Shown here: piece by piece, positions 9,391 to 19,146 of the stretch
Position numbering within the stretch: position 1 is the first letter of the stretch
How the letters are laid out: each line of letters begins with the position of its first letter
Source: Chrysochromulina parva
Taxonomy: Eukaryota; Haptophyta; Prymnesiales; Chrysochromulinaceae
Reading direction: 5' to 3'
Length of the DNA stretch: 43,291 nt
NCBI GenBank assembly: GCA_002887195.1
Contig: PJAB01000098.1
Location: 1 to 43,291, forward strand
Program-made: the position numbers and the translations under genes
The notes under the pieces: generated by a model
The model's input: the letters and a program-made list of their open reading frames with translations, nothing else
Told to the model about the DNA's origin: nothing
Databases searched by the model: none

Positions 9391-12366
9391 ATGCGAAGGC
9401 GGATTGCCCTGTGCTTGGTCGCTCTGCTTCCGTCAGGAAGCAAGGCTCAGCAGCAGGATTGGGGGCCTTATGCGTCGGGCAGCATGGGATACCTCCATGT
9501 GGCGATGCCTAACGGCGCGACGCCACTGCGATTAGGCGACGTGCAGTACCTTCCAGATAACCCGGTGCACAGCGCCCAGCAACCAGCCTACGCTAGGGCT
9601 GTGTGGCTTCCCATGGATGCCGGAGAGGACGGCTCCGGAGAGGATAGCTCCGGAGAGGACGGCTCAGGGACGGGTGGCTCCTCGCTTCCCACAGTGGTGC
9701 AGTTGGATGCTAGCGGCAAAATCCGGTTTCCATTTTTACCCACGCCGGTTGGTGAGATCATTCTTCACATCAACTGCGGCGTCGGCACACACCCCGGCGG
9801 CTGGAACCCAGCCGAGGGCGCTGGCGCGGAAGTCGTCGGCCTCTGGCGCTCTGGCGGAACCGCCAACGACCGCTACGTCATCAACTTGGACTCGACCATC
9901 TCCCCACTGTATGAAGGGCAGCCACAGCGACAGTTCAAGCTCGCGTTCGGGCCGAACACGTGGAACGGCTGCAGCTCCAACTTCACAGCGTCGGAGGGCT
10001 ATCTGCAGCCTCGCCTCGTTCTCGCGACAGCCGACCACACGAACAGCCCGAGCGTCGTACGAATGGTCACTTTTGTACCCCAGCGTCCTGGCGAGCAAGG
10101 ACCATCCCCGTCGCAAGGACCATCCCCGTCGCTCGACCCTTCACCATCCCCAACAACCGACGCGCTTCTCTGCACCGATACGTGCATCCGAGCCTCGGAT
10201 GGCATCTGCGACGACGGCGGCCCCGGCGCCGAGTACTTTGATTGCCAGTACGGCATTGACTGCACCGACTGTGGCCCTCGATGGCCCAATCCAACCGCAT
10301 CGCCTGTATCGTCTGGCCCAACCCCATCCCCCGCCCCCGACGCATCGCCATCGCCTGACGCATACTCTCCGGCCAATTGCTCGATGATGCCTACTGGGTG
10401 CGTGGAGCTTTGCACGCCGTACGTTTACTGCGTCACGGCGCCGGACGCGGCCTGTCGCAATGCGCCGCCTTTTTGCCATTCGCAGTGTAGCCCCTACGTT
10501 CACTGCTGGAATGCCTCATCGGCCAGTCCATCCCCATCACCCGACGCATCGCCGTCGCCCGACCCATCCCCAACACCCGACGCATCCCCGTCATCATCAC
10601 GAACCCCTCTGCCGCCGCCGCCGCCGCCCCCGCTACTGCCTTGTCCACCGCCGTCCCTTCCGCCTCATCCGCCCGTGGGCTATCAGGTGACGTTCAATGT
10701 AGCCATGTCGGCTGAGGCTCTGTCGGCCAACCTCACCACGGACGATCTCACCGCCACGCTCATAAGCTCGATGGGGCTGGCGAACGGCTCCAACGCACAG
10801 ATCGTCATCGTGAGACGCACGACGATTAGCGTCGACCTTGGCGCAGCCGTAGCGGGCGCGAACGAGACGGAGTACCGAAGCGCTGTCGAGACGGCCGTTT
10901 GCGCGCCGTACGCCACCGCAAGCTGCACTGTGGCCGTGGCTGCGGACGGCGAGCGGCGCCGACGGCTGCTCGTGGGCGCAGTGGCGGACGATGAGTGGCA
11001 GCGTCGGTTGCAAGGTAGCGGCGAGGACGGCGAGCGGCGGCGGCGGCTCCAGGGACAGGCGAACGGGCAAGCTGTTCGCTTCGTGGTGAGTGTGGTGCTC
11101 GCATCCGGAGCGAGCCTCGCCACGAATGCGACCTCATCCGAAGCGCTCACCGCAGCGCTCACGAGCGCCCTTGCCGCCGTGCTCAACTCGACGAACCTGA
11201 CGGTGACCTTCGAGTCGTCGACCGTGGAGGCGACCGTCATTCTCTCTCAGCAGGGTACTCCGGAGGAGGCTCAGGTGGCCGCAAGTACGATATTGAGCGC
11301 TCAAACGATCACAGCGACGATCGCCGCTTCTCTCGGGCTTGACCCGAATGCGTTGCAGGTGGCTGCACCAACCATTCTATTCCCGCCGAGGCCACCGCCG
11401 TCGCCCACGACATGCGAGCGCACCACCGGCGGCACATGCGCCCCATGTGCCGCCGGCACGTACAAACCCGGTCGCGCGGACTGGAATTCGGCGTGCACCG
11501 CGTGCGAGGCGTGCGGTGATGGGATGTTTCGGTCGGGATGCGGCGCACTGGCGTCGGGCGTGTGCCTCGCGTGTGCCAAGGGCTTCTACAAGCGCAACGC
11601 GAGCGCCACGTGGGATACGCCGTGCTCTCCGTGTGAGCCCTGCCCCGCCGGCTTCGTGCGCACGGAGTGCGGCTGGGACCGGCCAGGGATCTGCCGCCCG
11701 TGCGCCGCGGGTCAATACAAGAACGCGACGGGCAGCTGGGATGCACGCTGCACCTTGTGCCATGCGTGCCCTGGCGGGGCGATGCGAGTTGGATGTGGCG
11801 GCTCAAGCCCTGGCACGTGCGAGCCATGCGCATCTGGCACATATAAGTTGCACATGGAAGGGGCACATCTCCTGGCTCACATGGAAGGGAGATGCCTATG
11901 GCACGAACCGTGTCGGCCGTGTCGGCCTTGCCGCCCAGGGACGTACCTCGTCGGCTGCGGCAATTCCAGCCAAGGGGTCTGCGAGACGTGCCCCGCGGGC
12001 ACGTTCAAGAGCGAAGACTCTGCGTGGGACACGCCCTGTTCGCCCGTACAGAGCTGTGCGCCAGGCACCTTTCGCCTCGGTCCGTCGGCCAGCTACGGCG
12101 GCCAGTGCGCGCAATGCGCGCACAATCATTACAAGAACGTGACGGGCAGTTGGAACTCTCTCTGCCTGCCGTGCGCCAGCTGCCCGGTGGGCGAGTACCG
12201 TGTCTTCTGCGGCCCCGAGAGCTACGGCTCGTGTGCGCCTTGCCCCTTTGGCGAGTACAAGGCCGACTCGTCCCCCGGCGCGTGCGTCAACTGCCAACCC
12301 TGTGCGCCGGCCAACTTTAGGCCACTCGTGCACGCGGCTGTAGGAGTAGGCGGCGGTGTGGGTTAA
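9391..12366 (+). CDS. Secreted TNFR-like Cys-rich protein with SEA-like domains
   Basis: A predicted 991-residue secreted protein. The ATG at 9391 gives a clean signal peptide (MRRRIALCLVALLPSGSKA). Then come an unrecognised beta-rich domain (about 85-215); a six-Cys motif containing DGICDDGGPGAEYFDC (about 255-290), common in algal secreted proteins; another Cys-rich patch; SPSPDASPSP linkers; a polyproline run; and two SEA-like alpha/beta domains (about 425-510 and 550-640) separated by RRRRLL/RRLQ-type basic sites. At least six TNFR/ephrin-receptor-like Cys repeats follow (C-x2-C-x2-G-x-Y...W...C-x2-C), from about 665 to the end. N-glycosylation sites are frequent. One repeat carries an insertion (around 11847-11908), and the protein stops inside the last repeat without a TM or anchor. 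This suggests a cell-surface or extracellular matrix protein; no enzymatic role is visible. Confidence 0.82.
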   Translation: MRRRIALCLVALLPSGSKAQQQDWGPYASGSMGYLHVAMPNGATPLRLGDVQYLPDNPVHSAQQPAYARAVWLPMDAGEDGSGEDSSGEDGSGTGGSSLPTVVQLDASGKIRFPFLPTPVGEIILHINCGVGTHPGGWNPAEGAGAEVVGLWRSGGTANDRYVINLDSTISPLYEGQPQRQFKLAFGPNTWNGCSSNFTASEGYLQPRLVLATADHTNSPSVVRMVTFVPQRPGEQGPSPSQGPSPSLDPSPSPTTDALLCTDTCIRASDGICDDGGPGAEYFDCQYGIDCTDCGPRWPNPTASPVSSGPTPSPAPDASPSPDAYSPANCSMMPTGCVELCTPYVYCVTAPDAACRNAPPFCHSQCSPYVHCWNASSASPSPSPDASPSPDPSPTPDASPSSSRTPLPPPPPPPLLPCPPPSLPPHPPVGYQVTFNVAMSAEALSANLTTDDLTATLISSMGLANGSNAQIVIVRRTTISVDLGAAVAGANETEYRSAVETAVCAPYATASCTVAVAADGERRRRLLVGAVADDEWQRRLQGSGEDGERRRRLQGQANGQAVRFVVSVVLASGASLATNATSSEALTAALTSALAAVLNSTNLTVTFESSTVEATVILSQQGTPEEAQVAASTILSAQTITATIAASLGLDPNALQVAAPTILFPPRPPPSPTTCERTTGGTCAPCAAGTYKPGRADWNSACTACEACGDGMFRSGCGALASGVCLACAKGFYKRNASATWDTPCSPCEPCPAGFVRTECGWDRPGICRPCAAGQYKNATGSWDARCTLCHACPGGAMRVGCGGSSPGTCEPCASGTYKLHMEGAHLLAHMEGRCLWHEPCRPCRPCRPGTYLVGCGNSSQGVCETCPAGTFKSEDSAWDTPCSPVQSCAPGTFRLGPSASYGGQCAQCAHNHYKNVTGSWNSLCLPCASCPVGEYRVFCGPESYGSCAPCPFGEYKADSSPGACVNCQPCAPANFRPLVHAAVGVGGGVG

Positions 12367-12958
12367 TGCATTTCGACTCTTGGACGTACACTGTAGGCGC
12401 GAGAAGGCACAGGTCGCCGCTGAGTCCGCGGCCGGTCCGATCTCAACTGGCAGATAATTGAAAGTCTAATTACGATTCAGGCATTTACGTTAGCGGGTTC
12501 GAGACATTTACATAGCGTTTACGATCGCAGAGCGCCGGTGCCGCGCGGACAGGCACTCGCGTGGCTGCGACTTTGTCTTTGAGAGTTTGAGTTCCAGAAT
12601 GCGACTTTGAGGTAAGAGAAAACCGATGTGTTCAAGTGAACGCCGCCACCGACACGTCGACAGGGACAGCCCGGTGGTGGGTGGAAGTTGCATCTTGTCG
12701 CCGGGTCGGGCGGGACTGGCACTGGGAGAAACCGATCCGGATGGCGGGAGACGAATCGGAAGGTAGCTCGTCGGTACACCAAAAATTAGACGCCAGGGTG
12801 CAGGGACCGTCAGTCAGTCTCGTCGCGGTCCCCCCGCGCACCACACCGTCTCGACGAGATGCAACTTTGGAAAGTCTTGAAATGGGCTGGTGACTGGACG
12901 CTCAACTCGACTGTTACCGAGTCATACAGTCAGTCAGAGCCCTGGGGAGAGCCGCTGC
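12367..12958. other. Convergent intergenic region
   Basis: About 590 bp lies between the 3' ends of the Cys-rich gene and the MFS transporter gene. I looked for further TNFR-type exons that might continue the Cys-rich gene and found none. GCGACTTTG occurs twice (about 12566 and 12600). Nothing else is identifiable. Confidence 0.5.
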
Positions 12959-14767
12959 TCAATGGTCCTCGTCGAATCCGATGCCCGCCGTCTCCGGCAG
13001 GAAGCTCGCAATCATGGCGACGCTCAGGTTGGCCGCGGCGATCACAGCGCCAATGAGCCACCCGGGGAGGCCCGAATACACCCAATTCGAGGCTGGGATA
13101 CAGCCCATCACATTGAAGAGAAAGGCCGTGTTGGCGCCCAGACCACGCACGCGTGTCGGGTACATCTCCGGCGCAGCGATCCACATTGCGCTGTTGCCCG
13201 CCGCGAGGGAGAAGCGCGAGAGGGCAGCTAAGACCGTCACGGCGGTGCTGCCGATGACACCGACGCCGAGCGCCATCGTCGCGCTGGAGGTCGCTAATAC
13301 CGTGAACGCACAAATCTGCACGCCGCGTCGGCCGCCCCAGAGACCAAACGGTCCACGGGGAGAGTCGACGACCAGCTGCACAAGAAGCGTGCCGGGAAGC
13401 TCAGAGGCTAGCACTGGCAGCTGCGCCGTGTAGTCAAAGTCGCATGCGAAAGCCGACGAGGCGTTGGTGGGGCCGCTGCCGGCGTCGCCAGCGTCGTCGC
13501 TCGCAGAGCCGTTGTTGCCCAAGATGAACGTCTGGAAGTAGACGGTGCCTGCCCACCCGAAGCCCGCTATGAGCCACAGGAGCCAATGCGTAAGCGCGCG
13601 CTGGCGCAGGGCTGGCTCGGCGAGGATGTCGACTGCGCCGCCCAGTCCCAGGGGCTTGAGACAGAGGCGCGCGGCGCGTTCAGCCGGGGTCGCGGCGGCA
13701 CGCTCGTGGTTTGCACGCGCAGACATGGAGACGCCTTGCGACAGACGCGACAGGCGCACCGCGCCGGGATCCAGCCGTGCCGTCACGCCGCCCGCGCCCG
13801 CGCCCACGTCCGCGTCCGCGCCATCGTCGGCGACCAGGTCGAGGAGCGAATCGCGAAGCCCCGCTGAAGGGCGTGCCGACAGGCGTGCCGACAGGAGCGA
13901 GTCGCCTAGTCCAGCGTCACCACAGATCGGCGGGCGGCAGTTGAGGCGCGCGATCTTCTCGAGCACGGCCATCGCCTCGTCGCACCGTCCCTGCTCCACC
14001 AGCCAGTGCGGCGACTCGACCAGCGCCGGGGTGAGCACCAGGGCGAACAGCACCGGCGTCACCACCATGAGAACGAGCACACGCCACGGTTCCCAGCTAC
14101 TGGGAGGAAAGCCAGGCGCTAACGAGCCGACGGAGAACCATGCGGCGACGAGCACGAGGATCGAGCCAGCGCACCAGAACCAGTTCGTCAGGTTGAGCAC
14201 CGCGCCGCGCTGCTTGGGCGGCGCGATCTCAGACAGGAGATCAAACGGCACCATCACGCCACCAAGGCCGACGCCCATCAAGCCCATCCAGAGGCACAAC
14301 GCGAGCCAGCTCTGGGAGGTCGCGGCGCCACCTCCTGCGACCCCCATGATCACCACGGATAAGACCACCGCAGTCCGCCGGCCGCGCGAGTCGGCGATGG
14401 CGCCGAAGATTGGCGTGGCAAAGTACGAGGCGGTATTGTAGATGGTGCCCAGCGTGCCGTACGCAGTGATATCAACCTGAAATGCGGCACCAGCGCATGG
14501 CATCAGAAACGATAGCAAATTGGTGTTGAGCGACATCGCCATTTGTGCAAGCGAGAGCGCGAGAACGAGCACTGCAGTGTAGCAGCCGAAGCCAATCTGG
14601 CTCAGCATCGCATCTATGGACGGGAAGCTACGTTGCTTGGATTTGAGATGGGTGATGCTGGCGCGGGCGTGCGTGCCGCCCTCCGACAGCCGCGACGCCA
14701 GACGCGAGAGCCGAGAATGTCGAGCGTCGTCTGTTATGACGCCCATGGGATCAGTTCTGACGCCCAT
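12959..14767 (-). CDS. SVOP/sugar-porter-like MFS transporter
   Basis: A 602-residue, about 12-TM major facilitator. Visible family marks are the loop 2-3 signature GAIADSRGRRTAVVLS, the SVOP-type ESPHWLVEQGR after TM6, a long central cytosolic loop rich in Ala, Arg and Asp (about 300-395), and APEMYPTRVRGLG before the last TM pair, then a terminal LPETAGIGFDEDH. These are the marks of the SV2/SVOP and organic-solute porter branch, which moves sugars, organic ions or nucleotides; the substrate cannot be read from the sequence. A luminal loop between TM7 and TM8 has Asn-linked sites and two Cys. The ATG at 14767 was taken as the start; the frame stays open to 14929, but that stretch runs into the dispersed foldback repeat, so it is unlikely to be coding. 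The gene is convergent with the Cys-rich gene and divergent from the nucleotide-sugar transporter. Confidence 0.88.
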   Translation of the reverse strand: MGVRTDPMGVITDDARHSRLSRLASRLSEGGTHARASITHLKSKQRSFPSIDAMLSQIGFGCYTAVLVLALSLAQMAMSLNTNLLSFLMPCAGAAFQVDITAYGTLGTIYNTASYFATPIFGAIADSRGRRTAVVLSVVIMGVAGGGAATSQSWLALCLWMGLMGVGLGGVMVPFDLLSEIAPPKQRGAVLNLTNWFWCAGSILVLVAAWFSVGSLAPGFPPSSWEPWRVLVLMVVTPVLFALVLTPALVESPHWLVEQGRCDEAMAVLEKIARLNCRPPICGDAGLGDSLLSARLSARPSAGLRDSLLDLVADDGADADVGAGAGGVTARLDPGAVRLSRLSQGVSMSARANHERAAATPAERAARLCLKPLGLGGAVDILAEPALRQRALTHWLLWLIAGFGWAGTVYFQTFILGNNGSASDDAGDAGSGPTNASSAFACDFDYTAQLPVLASELPGTLLVQLVVDSPRGPFGLWGGRRGVQICAFTVLATSSATMALGVGVIGSTAVTVLAALSRFSLAAGNSAMWIAAPEMYPTRVRGLGANTAFLFNVMGCIPASNWVYSGLPGWLIGAVIAAANLSVAMIASFLPETAGIGFDEDH

Positions 14768-14858
14768 CTTTCGTGCGGTGAGTATCGTTGTGGTTGTCGG
14801 GATCCCCGACGGCGCCGTTACGAATCCACGGTTTCGTCGAACGGTTTTGTGCTCAGCG

Positions 14859-14905
14859 CAAAAACACCGGGGATTTCCCCCCCCCCCCCGGAGCCGTGAC
14901 ACATA
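14859..14905. repeat. Dispersed foldback element, diverged copy
   Basis: This copy reads CAAAAACACCGGGG, a 13-base C tract (14877-14889), then CGGAGCCGTGACAC. On the minus strand it matches the order GTCxCGGCTCC-poly(C)-CCGGTGTxTTTG seen at 39958-40022. It lies about 100 bp upstream of the MFS start codon. The homopolymer tract may be miscounted in assembly. Confidence 0.5.
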
Positions 14906-15062
14906 ACACAAACGGGACACACGGGACACATCCGTTACTATTCGACTGTCTCGAGGTAATGTATTTTTGAACCGTCAGTAAGTTCAATAGGATGGAAGTT
15001 GAGAATTCGTCAACACATGCAGAGCCGCAGCCGCTCGCTCGCTCTCCCTCAAGGGACTCGGG

Positions 15063-16364
15063 ATGTTGCGGTGGCACTTCGTGCTCGTCCTTCTGCCGAC
15101 ATGCAGCGCCATCGTGTTTATGCCGCCTCCGAGTTCACGGGATGCATTCGCCAAGGTGCAACGGCGGGCGCCTCGTTCCGCCCAAGTGGTTGCACTTCAG
15201 CTTTCAAGGCCGGCTGAGGCTCCCGAATCTGCCAACTACCAAGTGCCTGAAGACGACTCGACCCGCATGGCTGTGTGGAATCGGCGCTTCCCAATCCAGT
15301 GGCGAGTCCTAAGTTTGCTGGTGCTTCAGAATTCGGTCACAACCTGTCTTGTCCGGCGAACGAGGCAACCGCACGCAGACGGGTCGATCCTGTATCTTGG
15401 CGGCGCGGCCGTGCTGGTGAGCGAGGTTCTCAAGCTGCTTGTTTGCTTGGTCGCGGTGGCGAGATCAGCCGGTGGCCTCAGAGGCCTTGCTCGCGAGCTG
15501 CGCTATACATTCAGCCGTGTCGGCGACACAGCACGCATGGGCGTGACCGCGCTCTCGTACGGGCTCCAAAACCAACTCTACTACGTGGCGCTGAGCCACA
15601 TGTCGGCCACCTCGTACCAGCTGTGGTCGCAGACCAAGATCCTCTTCACCGCACTTTTCTTCGTCAACCTGCTCGGGCAGCAGCTCCGGCCGCGCCAGTG
15701 GCTTGCTCTCGGGCTCCTGGCTGCGGGTGTCGGTCTGGTTCAGCTCGCAGATGCAGCCGGCGCCGCGGCGGCGGGTGGCGCGGCGACGTCCGTTGCAGCA
15801 GCGAGTGGCTTGGCGATTGGGATCGCGGCGGTGCTGACCTCGAGCATTTTGAGCGGCTTCGCCAGCGTGTACCTCGAAAAGGCGCTCAAGCAAGCTCAGT
15901 GCGAGATAGATGCAGAGGGTTGCGACGTCCAAGGGGCAAGGCGGGAGCCCATGTCGCTGTGGCTGCGCAATGTGCAACTGGCCGCCTTTGCGATCCCACA
16001 GGCGGCGCTGCTACTGCTCGCCTCGCCGTCCTCGCGAGCGGTGCTGCGCACCCACGGCGTGCTTGCCGGCTTCACTCCGGTCGTGTGGCTCGCCACAGCG
16101 CTAACCGCGATCGGAGGGCTTCTAGTGGCGACAGTCGTCAAGCATACGAACACCGTATTGAAGACGTACGCGACGGCGACGGCGATCTTGGTCACGTGCA
16201 TCGCCACTGCGATCGCTACGCGCGCGCCGCCGTCGCCAGGCTTCGTACTTGGGCTCGGCACGGTGCTCTTCTCGATGGGCCTCTACAACGGCGTGAGCTG
16301 CAAGGCGGTCTTGCGGAAATGGCTCTCGCGACGGCGGAAAGATTCTGGAAGCAAAGCGACATGA
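15063..16364 (+). CDS. Nucleotide-sugar transporter, SLC35A type
   Basis: A 433-residue, about 10-TM protein of the drug/metabolite superfamily, closest by eye to UDP-galactose/UDP-GlcNAc/CMP-sialic acid transporters. Marks are the TM1 opening LLVLQNSVTTCLVRRTR, ALSYGLQNQLYYVALSHMSATSYQLWSQTKILFTALF, the EKALK segment after TM6, and GGLLVATVVKHTNTVLKTYATATAIL near the end, which corresponds to the family's GGLLVAxVVKYADNILKGFA signature. Such proteins exchange a nucleotide sugar for UMP or CMP across Golgi or ER membranes to feed glycan synthesis. The N-terminus is unusual: about 75 residues precede TM1, opening with a signal-peptide-like stretch (MLRWHFVLVLLPTCSA) followed by a basic, Pro/Ala/Ser-rich segment, as in bipartite plastid presequences of secondary-plastid algae. 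Plastid-membrane placement is an inference. Confidence 0.88.
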   Translation: MLRWHFVLVLLPTCSAIVFMPPPSSRDAFAKVQRRAPRSAQVVALQLSRPAEAPESANYQVPEDDSTRMAVWNRRFPIQWRVLSLLVLQNSVTTCLVRRTRQPHADGSILYLGGAAVLVSEVLKLLVCLVAVARSAGGLRGLARELRYTFSRVGDTARMGVTALSYGLQNQLYYVALSHMSATSYQLWSQTKILFTALFFVNLLGQQLRPRQWLALGLLAAGVGLVQLADAAGAAAAGGAATSVAAASGLAIGIAAVLTSSILSGFASVYLEKALKQAQCEIDAEGCDVQGARREPMSLWLRNVQLAAFAIPQAALLLLASPSSRAVLRTHGVLAGFTPVVWLATALTAIGGLLVATVVKHTNTVLKTYATATAILVTCIATAIATRAPPSPGFVLGLGTVLFSMGLYNGVSCKAVLRKWLSRRRKDSGSKAT

Positions 16365-16638
16365 GTTGTGTGCTTTGCCACAGAGTATGTTCGATTTCGC
16401 ACGGCAACGAGGACTATTTTTGTTGCATTGTCGATTGTGCGCATGCAAAATCGTACTTCCGCTTCGTAGCCTTGCATTATCGGATAATTATTGCTATTCA
16501 TTACATGTAGCACGATCGTGCCTCAACGGTCGGCGTAGCCACTCACGAGGCACCACTCTAGGACGGTCAGTTGTGGCCATCTCAATTGTCGCAAGGCCTT
16601 CCGCTCACAAACAGCAAGGATCTACGCTTTGCATCCAA

Positions 16639-17493
16639 ATGCCCATCAAGATCCACGCTGCACATCCAAACGGTCAAGATGCGGTCTTCAAGTGTCGCCA
16701 GATTAGCTGTGCTAGCAACATTGTCATCTCCGCATCTTTTCTTGCTACACTCCTGCCCTTCCTTGCCTGGCTTCTTGCTTTCGCATATATCGTCCATCGA
16801 GCACAACGAACAACCACATCAGATACTACAGATACGACTGCGCCGACACCTTCGGCCGTGGACCACGGCGTGGACGATTCGATCGAATACGCGGATGGCG
16901 AGGGTGGCCCTGACGGGTCGTGCTCGGATCAGTCGTGGGTCGATGGGTCAGAGGCGAGTGATGCCGACGAGTTCGCACGTCCGGGTGAAACGTCGAGCAA
17001 CAACAAAGCTAGCTCCAAGGAACGCAAGCGTGCTGACGTGAGGACGACACGGCGACTCAGGTCCAAGGGAATCATGAAGGTGATGGGTGTAAATGCAAAG
17101 AGTTTGATGAAGGAAAAGGTGCCTGCAATCAGCGACATCAAGTCGGCGCGCAAATGGTTCATGGGTGTGAAGGGCACGGAGTCGGAGACAGGTGCGGAGA
17201 TGAAGAACATGGCCACAGTTGCGGCCGAGCTGGAGGCCAATAAGCCATGCGAGGAGCTCGACACGGCGCTTGACGTAGTAGACGAAGCTTTGATCGACGC
17301 GGTCCTCGTCGCGAGTGGGGAGGCCGTACGGCAGAGTCTCTACCTCGCTGAACGCACCACCATCGCCCAGGATTTTCGCATCGACCCTCGTCACTCCTTC
17401 AACCAATCCGGAGGCGGAGGTGCGGCGCACCAGCATCGGATGGCCCAAATTCTGAAATCCAATCGGATGGGCGCCGCGGTGGAGCTCGATTGA
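16639..17493 (+). CDS. Single-pass membrane protein of unknown function
   Basis: I do not recognise this 284-residue protein. It has one clear hydrophobic span near the N-terminus (NIVISASFLATLLPFLAWLL, about 30-55), then an acidic Ser/Asp-rich stretch (about 70-115), a basic segment (ERKRADVRTTRRLRSKG) and a helical, charged region (about 150-240), and it ends in HQHRMAQILKSNRMGAAVELD. Cys is nearly absent after the TM. With few Cys and a charged C-terminal part it probably exposes that part to the cytosol. The ATG at 16639 was chosen because the open frame further upstream (to 16366) overlaps the previous gene's immediate 3' flank and is compositionally different. The gene is tandem with the nucleotide-sugar transporter, 275 bp apart. 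It could be longer if an upstream exon exists. Confidence 0.55.
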   Translation: MPIKIHAAHPNGQDAVFKCRQISCASNIVISASFLATLLPFLAWLLAFAYIVHRAQRTTTSDTTDTTAPTPSAVDHGVDDSIEYADGEGGPDGSCSDQSWVDGSEASDADEFARPGETSSNNKASSKERKRADVRTTRRLRSKGIMKVMGVNAKSLMKEKVPAISDIKSARKWFMGVKGTESETGAEMKNMATVAAELEANKPCEELDTALDVVDEALIDAVLVASGEAVRQSLYLAERTTIAQDFRIDPRHSFNQSGGGGAAHQHRMAQILKSNRMGAAVELD

Positions 17494-19146
17494 CGTCGTC
17501 TGCTACATGTATCACAGACGTTCTTACATGAAGAGAACATGTGGTATAGTGGCCGGTCTGCGCCACGGTCGCGCCCGGTCGAACATCTATATGTGCGCTG
17601 TCATGCCCTTGCTGTCCACGCCACGTGCGACCACATCGCGTCCTGATCGCGAGACGCGTTTAATGAAGGGAATAATAAGCCGTATTGGTATTCCCGTTGT
17701 ATTCCCGTATCTCGAACGCCAGCGGTGATTACAGCGTGACGGATACACGCAGCGACTAAAGTACTGTAGGTCAGTACATACCAACAGTGAATTCTGGTGC
17801 CCTATTCTGAAGTTCTGGTATACTGATGTGTACCGGGATACCGGGCACCTCGTAGTTGTAACCTAAAAACCTATGTACCGGTACGCCATGCTCATGGCCA
17901 TGATGTCGTCAAATCAGGAGAACGAACGTCACGCTCACGAGTGTAGAGAAGGTTCTTCAACCTGGTCGAAGAACTTGTCGCGGGGCCGGGGGCGCGCATC
18001 CCGTTACAACACGCACCGATACAGAAACGGGGGGTTTTACCGGTACCGGTTCAAAGACACCGGGGGGAGTACCGGTACCGGTAAAGTCGTCTTCTTGGCT
18101 CCGCGTGGAGCGTGGACACAACATGGCGACGTGTGTGGCTGTGCGGCGGCTCGGAGTGGAGCGCCCATCAGTTCGCGGCCGCACGAGCACAAGTGGCACT
18201 CTTCATCATCGTCACGAGGTGAGCCGCGAGCGCTGCAGCCGTCCGCTGCTCGCCTGAGCCATGGCAGCCCACCCTTTGCCATGCTGGCGCCCACTCCGGC
18301 CCTGAGCGCGAAGAACGAAAAAACATTGGTTAAGATCCGATGCAATGCGTGCGGACTTCAAAACGACATCGAATCGAGAGCGCTCTGGCCTGGCGCCTGC
18401 TTGGCGCTGCTCGTCGCCACGCTGTGACCTCTCTGCTTGCCCTGCTAAACTCGATGCGCACATGCCAAACTCCATGCGGCCGTCTTCTCATGGTCCCACC
18501 AACCTCCCTATGATGACTACCTTATTCCGAATGGTTACCATCCTGATGATAACCTTTGTAACGTGTTGTCCTATGAGGGAGTGCATTGGCCGATGTGCTT
18601 CGCGCCTTCGCCTTGTTGCGCAGCCACACAGAACGACCTCCCGCCGACCCGGGACCCGCCCCAGCCTTGGGCCACCACCCCACCCAGACTCACAGAGCTC
18701 AAGTCTGTACGTGTGCGTGTGATGTTGCGCACCGCAGGAGAGAGACCGAATGGCAGTCGTCGATCTGAGCGGGCACAGCACATACCGACAGAGACGCTTC
18801 GGGGTACAGTACCATGGTATTCTATTCTGTAGTCCTGTAATCGGTGTCCGATATGATTGGTTTGCGGACTCTTCTGATACTTTCATCTGAGAATGAAACT
18901 CTCCCCCATCATTAACTCCACCCCAGAGCCCGGAATCGGCGAAGCCTGAAGAAGCCTGCGCGGCAAGTGGATCAAGTGCTCTTATGTGCACGCGGCCGGC
19001 ACGCGGCAGGGACCCCCCTTCCCGGGCCTTCCGCCGGCAGCCTGGCTCCGGCCGAGCCGCTCGGACGGGGGGGTAGGTAAGGGGGAAAACAGTGCCCGGT
19101 GTGAACACGAGCTGGGAACCTCGGGGGCTCGGAGGGCCCGAAAGAA
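17494..19146. other. Long intergenic region with repeats
   Basis: About 1.65 kb has no convincing gene. It is less GC-rich than the genes and enriched in ACCGGTAC-type words (17875, 18039, 18071) and CCGGG/GGTAC motifs near 17833 and 18811. It contains the best-defined copy of the small inverted-repeat element (18036-18085). Open frames at 17873-18427 (+) and 18488-19108 (-) run through repeat sequence and show no domains. Because the PqiA-like protein at 19147 lacks a signal peptide, a small upstream exon could be hidden in the last few hundred bases. Confidence 0.5.
18036..18085. repeat. 50-bp MITE-like inverted-repeat element
   Basis: The element is bounded by TTTACCGGTACCGGT (18036-18050) and its exact reverse complement ACCGGTACCGGTAAA (18071-18085), a 15-bp terminal inverted repeat. 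The centre is TCAAAGACACCGGGGGGAGT, the same core found at 39998-40022 and 42073-42092. It is too small to encode anything. Confidence 0.7.

Noticed and set aside
14768..14929. N-terminal extension of the MFS transporter
   Set aside because: The added residues come from the foldback repeat and poly-C tract, not from conserved protein; the ATG at 14767 is preferred.
17873..18427. 184-codon open frame on the plus strand
   Set aside because: It runs through the MITE-like element, has no domain, signal or consistent composition, and starts inside an ACCGGTAC-rich intergenic stretch.
18488..19108. 206-codon open frame on the minus strand
   Set aside because: No recognisable domain and erratic composition in a GC-rich region where long chance frames are common.
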